Assembly (NCBI GenBank): GCA_030998225.1
Contig: JAPYXD010000308.1
Coordinates: 3,048,001-3,112,000 of the forward strand
From: Diplolepis rosae
Lineage: Eukaryota; Arthropoda; Insecta; Hymenoptera; Diplolepididae
Length of the DNA stretch: 64,000 nucleotides
Reading direction: 5' to 3'
In this document: piece after piece, positions 58,554 through 64,000 of the stretch
Layout of the letters: each line of letters opens with the position of its first letter
Position numbering within the stretch: position 1 is the first letter of the stretch
The notes under the pieces: generated by a model
The model's database searches: none
Seen by the model: the letters and a program-made list of their open reading frames with translations, nothing else
What the model was told of the DNA's origin: nothing
Program-made: the position numbers and the translations under genes

Positions 58554-59064
58554 TTAACCAGACCATACGATCAATAACTAATTTTTTGTCTGTAAACTTT
58601 TGACCATGAAAAATAATTTGTTAAGTCAAAATTTTGTGAGATCAATGAAAAGCTATTGAAGAAGGTCTGTCAACCCTAAAAAATTTTGAATAAAAAAAAA
58701 ATTTATATATTATTTTATAATTATAATAACTTAAGAGTTGATAATCCTTCCTTAGTGCCTTTCCTTTTATCTTACAAATTTTTAACTCAATATCTTATTT
58801 TGCATGGACAAAAGTTCAGTCAAAATAATCACCATATCGATCATGTGGTCTGGTTGTTCAATGGCCTTAAAGATAAATGTCATGATTAGATCATGCTACT
58901 GATCAGTGTCGTCTAGAGAAACTTGAAAAATTATGGTATTGATTGCAAAATTAGCTGATCTACAGAGCATATCACATGTCGATTCGAAAATTTTTCTTTT
59001 TAATTATAAAAAAAAATTTTCGCATCTTGAGAGTTCGACCGGCTTCTGCTACCTTTGGCTACTA

Positions 59065-59821
59065 AAGGGTTTCCCAATAGGGGTGATATGATTTTGAATG
59101 TCCCTATCGGGCTCATTTGAACTGAAATTTTTGACGTCTGCTGTCAGTTGTCATCAGTAAGGTTTGCCATTTAATCATGAGTAGTTTCACGCTTCCACAA
59201 CGTTTGGAAATTGTCCAATTATTTTATCAAAATTCGAGAAGTTTTGTCGGTGTTCAAAGAGCATATCGTGCAAAATATGGTCGTCATTCTGCTCCATCCG
59301 CGCTCTCAATTCGTCGAATAATCGATAAGTTGGAGAGTGAATTTACTCTATTGGATACTAAGCCTAAAAATCGTATGCGTACCGCACGTTCTACACAGAA
59401 TATAGCCGCCGTACAGGCCAGTATCGAGGAAAACCGTGAATTGTCCGTGCCACGCCGATCTCAAGAATTGGGCCTGTCCAGGATGACTACCTGGCGTATT
59501 TTGCGATTGGATCTTGGCCTGCATCCCTATAAGATGATTCTGGCCCAAGAACTGAAGCCTAATGACCATCGTTTGCGTCGGGAGTTCGCGGATTGGGCTC
59601 TGGAATCAATTGAAAATGATCCCAATTTTCATCAAAAAATCATCTTTTCTGATGAGGCGCATTTTTGGCTCAAGTCTCGGGGGACATTTGGCCGATATAT
59701 TGTTTAAATCATAAATGGCATAGAATATCCAATATAATAAAAAAGATTTCGATCAATTCCGAATGAATATTCAGTGTTTTTTTTCAATTTCAAAACATAT
59801 CACCCTTATTGGGAAACCCTT
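59065..59821 (+). mobile_element. Tc1/mariner-superfamily element, copy 2 (non-autonomous)
   Basis: Ends are 'aagggtttcccaatagggg' and the complement 'aagggtttcccaataaggg', continuing with 'tgatatg' and 'ttttgaa'. TA flanks both sides (59,063-59,064 and 59,822-59,823). It is 757 bp because most of the catalytic domain is deleted. Same family as 47,436-48,568. Confidence 0.93.
59177..59707 (+). pseudogene. Tc1/mariner-superfamily transposase cut after the first catalytic Asp
   Basis: A 176-codon open frame from ATG 59,177 with no internal stop. Helix-turn-helix: 'LPQRLEIVQLFYQNSRSFVG', 'RRIIDKLESEFTLLD' (DUF4817-like), then 'VPRRSQELGLSRMTTWRILR', 'AQELKPNDHRLRREFADWAL' and 'KIIFSDEAHFWLKS' with the first catalytic Asp. 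Directly afterwards the sequence jumps to the C-terminal codons ('GGHLADILFKS'), read out of frame. The translated protein therefore ends in an unrelated 'RGTFGRYIV'. The intact DNA-binding half could still bind element ends and act as a repressor; that is speculation. Confidence 0.9.
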
Positions 59822-59845
59822 TATTTTGAAGTTAGCCGCCTGGCT

Positions 59846-59878
59846 ATACATATATATATATATATATATATATATTAT
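59846..59878 (+). repeat. (TA)n microsatellite
   Basis: About 13 uninterrupted TA units. Confidence 0.95.
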
Positions 59879-59879
59879 A

Positions 59880-60440
59880 CCTTGACATGTTCCTGCACAT
59901 GTCCTTTGTTATATTGACCTACAGCGATATATCTGTGATATTTAATTTATCATGGAGTCAGTTAAGCTACTAATTGTTTATGTCGAAAAATCCCTTACAA
60001 GATTAAAAAGACTATTTCAAAAATAAAAAAGAGAAATATTTCTTTCCCCTCGAGCCACAGTATACAGGCGGCTGTCAGTCCGACACACTGCTACAAGACC
60101 GGACGAAAACTGATTTGAAAACAAGTTGTAACTAGAAAAGCTTGAGTTGAAAAGTTTGCGTAGACCAGAGAGTATTTTTTATTAAGGGTCAAATTACAAC
60201 CATCAAGGAGTATACAATTTGAGAAAACTCATTTTATTGTCACGGGCACTCGAGATTTCTATGCGCTTGAGCGTCCGAGAAAGGCAAACCATACCACATG
60301 TTCGAGAGAATTCTTTTATTGTAGAAAAGTCTCTCCAAAAGGTCTCGAAACAGTAAAAAATACACATTTTTAGAAAAAGTAAAGATAAAGTATGCGAGTA
60401 AAAAAATTTTTAGGGCATATTTTTAAAAAATATTAATTAT
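59880..60440. other. Spacer, nothing recognised
   Basis: No gene or clear repeat. Mixed composition, merging into the tandem array that follows. Confidence 0.4.
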
Positions 60441-61269
60441 AATGAACGTGTAAATTCGTAAGCGACAATACTTTTCTGTGAGTATTGTGTTAATAGAAGG
60501 AGAACGAGGTACCGTAATCTAAATCTTAAGAGCTGTGAATTAAACACTTTCCATTTACCACGAAAGTAAAAGGCGTTAATACAGTAGACTCGTCATATTC
60601 TTGAATATAATGCTCCAATGAGTGGACAAGAGAAAATACTTTAATGCGCTTCGGAAAAAATGATTTAAAACTTACATTTAAATACTGTAAAACACGGACA
60701 AAAAATTTTTTGAAGATCTGTGTAATATACATAAGTTAACCGAAACTGCAGTAATACAGACATTAACACGAAGAATTGTTGTATTATTATAACATACTCA
60801 GATGAGTAAACAAGAGCAAATACATTCATGTGAGTATTTTATGAAGGAAATACTTTTAACGGTAACGTATTCATAGTACACCGAGAGAAAATATTTTAAT
60901 GCGAGTATTTTCGTTTTGAAAAAACACAAAACACAAAGGATATTTTTGTGAATTCGCGGGAAAAATATTCTTTGAAAGAATTGTGTTTGGCAGTTAACCG
61001 AAACTGCAATGGTGCAATCATTAACACGAAGAATTGTTGTATTCTTTTATCATACTCCGAAAAGTAAGAGAGAGAATGTACATTAATGTAAGTATTGCAA
61101 AAAAAATTACTCTTAACGGTGTCGTATTCATAGTAAACCGAGAAAAGATGTTTTAATGCGAGTATATACTTTTTGAAAAAAGTTGCACAATTTACTATCT
61201 ACCAGGTCTAGAAGTATGAAACCGGAATTTTTTTGCAGAAATTAGACGTCTGTTGCATGAAAATGATCA

Positions 61270-62315
61270 AAAACATTTTATTCAAAGTAATCTCCATTGC
61301 TATTTACACATTTTTCCCGCCTCTCCAGAAGGTGATGAATGCCACGCCAATAAAACTGTTCGTCTTTTAAATCAAACTAGTTATCCAGCCATTCTCGTAC
61401 ATTTTCGTACGAAGTGAAGCGTTGTTCAGCGAGAGCGTGGCCCAGTGATGCGAACAAATGGTAATCCGACGGAGCCAAGTCTGAGAATAACCGGTATGCG
61501 CCAGTATTTCCCAACTGAACGTCTCGATCGTTTCCTTGACCCGTTTCACTGTGTGTGATGGGGCATTATCCTAAAGAAAAATGAATTTGTGTCCAAACGG
61601 GCGGAAAAAGTCGCATTGCATGCTTATGCGTAGAGCGGCATGCAGTCAATTGTGCCTCGGCGTCAAAATCGGGTGAAATGTTCATACCGCCCGCTTCAAA
61701 GGGCGATAATGTTCATACCGACCGCTTCAACGGTCAAAATGTTCATACCGCACGAAACTTGACTGCCCGCGGCTAACTACGCACTCGCACGCAATGCGAC
61801 TTTTTCCACCAATTTGGACACAAAACGTCGTGTGTACCTCGAGCGACATGGTAGCGATGTGACTCGTGTGAATACCGCCCTCGCTACGCTCGGGCGGGTA
61901 CACTTCGCACTCGTCACAATCGCCACCATGCCGCCCTTGGTACACAATCTACTATTGTGTTGCCTTCTTCAATAATCCGGTCAGTTTTATGTAATGTTCG
62001 ATTTAAATCGATCGTTTGCTGTTGGTTGCGATTCGTGTTGACATTCACACCAGGTTTTAGCAGCTCATAATAGATAACACCCTTCTGATCCCAGTCTTCG
62101 AACTTTTTCGGTGGTTTTCCACGATCTTCGTTTATCACATCAAAATTACCACTTTTGAATTTTTTAAACCACTCGAAACACTGTGTTATTCTAGGAGCAT
62201 GTTCACCGTAAGCTTCGACAAGCATTCGATGTGATTCTGCAGCAGTTTTCTTCAAGTGATAACAAATAACCAGTGCTGTCCGCAAATCGTAGTTCGTAGG
62301 CACAAAACTCGACAT
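61270..62315 (-). pseudogene. mariner transposase, disrupted
   Basis: ATG 62,315 (minus): 'SSFVPTNYDLRTALVICYHL', 'KTAAESHRMLVEAYGEHAP', 'CFEWFKKFKSGNFDV' and 'DRGKPPKKFED' form the helix-turn-helix and linker. Then 'KGVIYYELLKPGVNVN' and 'QQTIDLNRTLH' come from the catalytic core. The region with the first catalytic Asp (WDEK-type motif) is absent between 'KFEDWDQ' and 'KGVIYY'. The frame closes at 61,914 inside a GC-rich segment. It resumes near 61,600 with a stop in place of the residue before 'DNAPSHT' (second Asp). A one-base loss follows, after which the next frame reads 'DLAPSDYHLFASLGHAL' (third Asp) and ends 'NSNGDYFE' near 61,270. Clearly dead. Confidence 0.9.
61586..61930. other. 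GC-rich segment with inverted and tandem repeats within the mariner
   Basis: 61,586-61,619 and 61,791-61,824 are inverted repeats (31 of 34 bases). Between them 'gttcataccg' occurs at 61,680, 61,711 and 61,741. The two interrepeat pieces are small hairpins (gccc-gggc and gaccg-cggtc). A further GC-rich hairpin lies at about 61,872-61,900 ('taccgccc...gggcggg'). The segment replaces or interrupts the coding sequence of the mariner and is much richer in GC than anything around it. Confidence 0.75.
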
Positions 62316-63654
62316 GTTGATGCTTGTAGTAAATACACTGGTATATCGAACTTGGGTTGTTGTCTACTGAAAATCTTTCTCATCTGCTAGAGGGAGAAGA
62401 TGGCGCTGCAGAAGCGGTCGTACGGTCCCTAAACTGATGGCAAGCACCATCTATAGGGAAATTCCGGTTTCATACTTCTAGACCTGGTAATACTGCGAAG
62501 GATATTTGTGTGATTTCGCGGAAAAAATACTCTCTGGAAGTATTGTAAAGGCAGTTAATTGAAACTGCAATAACACAATCATTAACTGGAAGAATTGTTA
62601 TATTCTCATATAATACTTCGATGAGTAAGCGAGAGAAAATACTTTAATGTGAGTATTTAAAAAAAATTACTCTTAACGGTGTTGCATTCATAGTAAACTG
62701 AGAAAAATATTTTAATGTAGGTATTTTCGTTTTGAAAAAGGAATTGTACAATTTACGTCCCAGTACTAGGAGTCGCGAAGGATATTTGTGCGAATTCGCG
62801 GGAAAATACTCTTTGCAAGTATTGTATAGGCAGTTTACCGAAAACTGCAATAATGCAACCATTAATACGAATAAATTTTATATTCTTATATCATACTCCG
62901 AAAAGTAAGCAAGAGAAGATACTTTAATGTGAGTATTTTAGGAAGAAAATACTCTTAACGGTATCGTATTCATAGTAAACCGATAGAAAATATTTAAAAG
63001 TGAGTATTTTGGTTACGAAAAAACAATTGTACAATTTACTATCTAATACTGGAAAAACGCGATGGTTCTTTGTGTGAATTCGTAGAAAAATTCTCTTTGA
63101 AAGTATTGTATAGGCAGTTAACCGAGACTGCAATTATAAAATCATTGATACGAAGAATTGTTATATTCTTATATCATACTCCGATGCGTAAACGAGAGAA
63201 ATACATTAAAGCGGGTATTTCAGAAGAAAATACTTTTAATGGTAGCGTTATCTCAGTAAACCTAAAGAAAATATTTTGATGCGAGTATTTTCGTTTTGAA
63301 AAAAGATTGTACAATTTACTTCCTAATACTTAGAAATGCGAAGAATATTTCGTGGATTCGCGGGAAAATACTTTTTGAAAGTATTGTATTAGTAGCTTAC
63401 CGAAACTGCAATAATGCAACCATTATCACGAAGAATTCTTATATTCTTTTAACATAGTCCGATGAGTAAAAGAGAGAAAATACCATATAGCGAGTATTTT
63501 AGGATAAAAATACTCCCAACGGTATCTCATTTATAGTAAACCGAGAAAAGATATTTAAGTGCGAGTATTTATGTTTTGAAAGAAGTCTGTACAATTTACT
63601 ATCTCATACCAGAAAACGCGAAGGAGATTTGTGTGAATTCGCGGGAAAAAATAC

Positions 63655-63690
63655 TCTTTTCTTTCAAAACGAAAATACTCGCACTTAACA
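63655..63690 (-). repeat. Inverted piece at the end of the 280-bp array
   Basis: 'ctttcaaaacgaaaatactc' followed by 'gcactta' is the complement of the unit segment at about 63,555-63,582. The orientation flips in the middle of a unit, right after 'aaaatactctttt'. Confidence 0.8.
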
Positions 63691-63951
63691 AACTTTTATG
63701 TGCCTCCGGCGCGTAAACTCGTTTTTACGCTATAGTTGAGACTAGCGTAATGTCGTGTATTACGAAACAAAGTAATGTAATGTAAAAATTGAATTGCGCA
63801 TGTGCCTATAACCATACCGCGGAGCGTAATCTTCTTCTTATTCTTCTTCTTCTTCGTACAGCGTTGGTACCGTACTGACAAAGCCTTGTAAATTGAACTA
63901 CGCATGCTCCATTACAATACACTACTACTACACAAGATCGAGAAAATCAAA
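63691..63951. other. Non-repeat DNA upstream of a possible gene start
   Basis: Less AT-rich than the array. Contains a (TTC)n-like pyrimidine tract at 63,833-63,857. No TATA box was convincingly placed. Confidence 0.4.
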
Positions 63952-64000
63952 ATGTCCGGAACTAGTCGCGAAATATCAAGTGCAATGGACGAGAATCATG
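63952..64000 (+). CDS. Possible 5' end of a gene, cut by the window edge
   Basis: ATG at 63,952 in the context 'aaaatcaaaatg', a good insect start context. It is open to the window end with 16 codons (MSGTSREISSAMDENH), polar and free of repeats. Too short to assign. An ATG this open over 49 bases could also be chance. Confidence 0.3.
   Translation, partial: MSGTSREISSAMDENH

Larger units (their letters stand above)
61202..62487 (-). mobile_element. Full-length mariner element inside the 280-bp array
   Basis: Ends are 'ccaggtctagaagtatgaaa' and its complement, continuing 'ccggaattt' (29 bp matching). TA flanks at 61,200-61,201 and 62,488-62,489. Length 1,286 bp is typical for mariners. It carries the start, middle and end of a mariner transposase on the minus strand, with a GC-rich foreign-looking segment in the middle. 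Confidence 0.95.
60440..63690 (+). repeat. Second tandem array, unit about 280 bp, split by a mariner
   Basis: 'ccgaaactgcaa' or close variants occur at 60,741, 60,999, 62,560, 62,839, 63,123 and 63,401. Removing the mariner (1,286 bp plus one TA) makes the steps 258, 273, 279, 284 and 278 bp. Each unit also has 'cgaattcgcgg(g)aaaa', 'tactctttgaaagtattgta', 'acgaagaattgtt', 'catactccgatgagtaa', 'gagagaaaatactttaatg' and 'agtattttcgttttgaaaa'. Units are 70-90% alike by eye. The array ends at about 63,690 in a short inverted piece. Confidence 0.88.

Overview
The window looks like repeat-rich nuclear DNA of an arthropod, most likely an insect. It is AT-rich and contains satellite DNA, insect-type Tc1/mariner, piggyBac and Ty3/gypsy elements, and one exon matching the N-terminus of an insect GMC oxidoreductase. 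A hymenopteran host is my guess from the element types and is not shown by the sequence. No bacterial features were seen.

Layout: positions 1-31,780 are one uninterrupted head-to-tail satellite array with a unit of about 166 bp, roughly 190 units. It runs off the left edge and ends on the right in a decayed edge unit. Parts of it have a higher-order structure in which every fifth unit carries the same marker (830-bp spacing). A 1.6-kb block near the left edge recurs 11.29 kb later with three extra units inside it. Positions 31,800-38,200 are low-copy DNA with a 143-bp tandem repeat, a mariner scrap, a dispersed repeat and the GMC oxidoreductase exon at 35,794-36,002.

Positions 38,212-47,201 are one piggyBac-like element flanked by TTAA. 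Its transposase is interrupted by a TA-flanked Tc1/mariner-type element (39,508-40,825). A complete LTR retrotransposon of Ty3/gypsy type (41,930-47,027, 4-bp target duplication ATAA) sits in its 3' non-coding part. All three carry disabled genes. Without the guests the piggyBac-like element is about 2.56 kb, a normal size for that family.

Positions 47,206-60,440 hold degenerate and non-autonomous elements. These are two Tc1/mariner-type elements sharing termini (47,436-48,568 and 59,065-59,821), an internally deleted mariner (49,707-50,457), gypsy scraps, a 574-bp foldback element, several inverted repeats, a 162-bp hAT-type MITE with a perfect 8-bp target duplication, and a second piggyBac-like end. 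Positions 60,440-63,690 form a second, smaller tandem array (unit about 280 bp), interrupted at a TA by a full-length but dead mariner (61,202-62,487). That mariner contains a GC-rich segment with inverted repeats. The last 49 bases may be the start of a gene.

No intact transposase or retroelement polyprotein was found. The only plausible host coding sequence is the GMC exon and perhaps the terminal start codon. Apart from those two candidates, the window reads as a heterochromatin-like satellite block bordered by nested transposon fossils.
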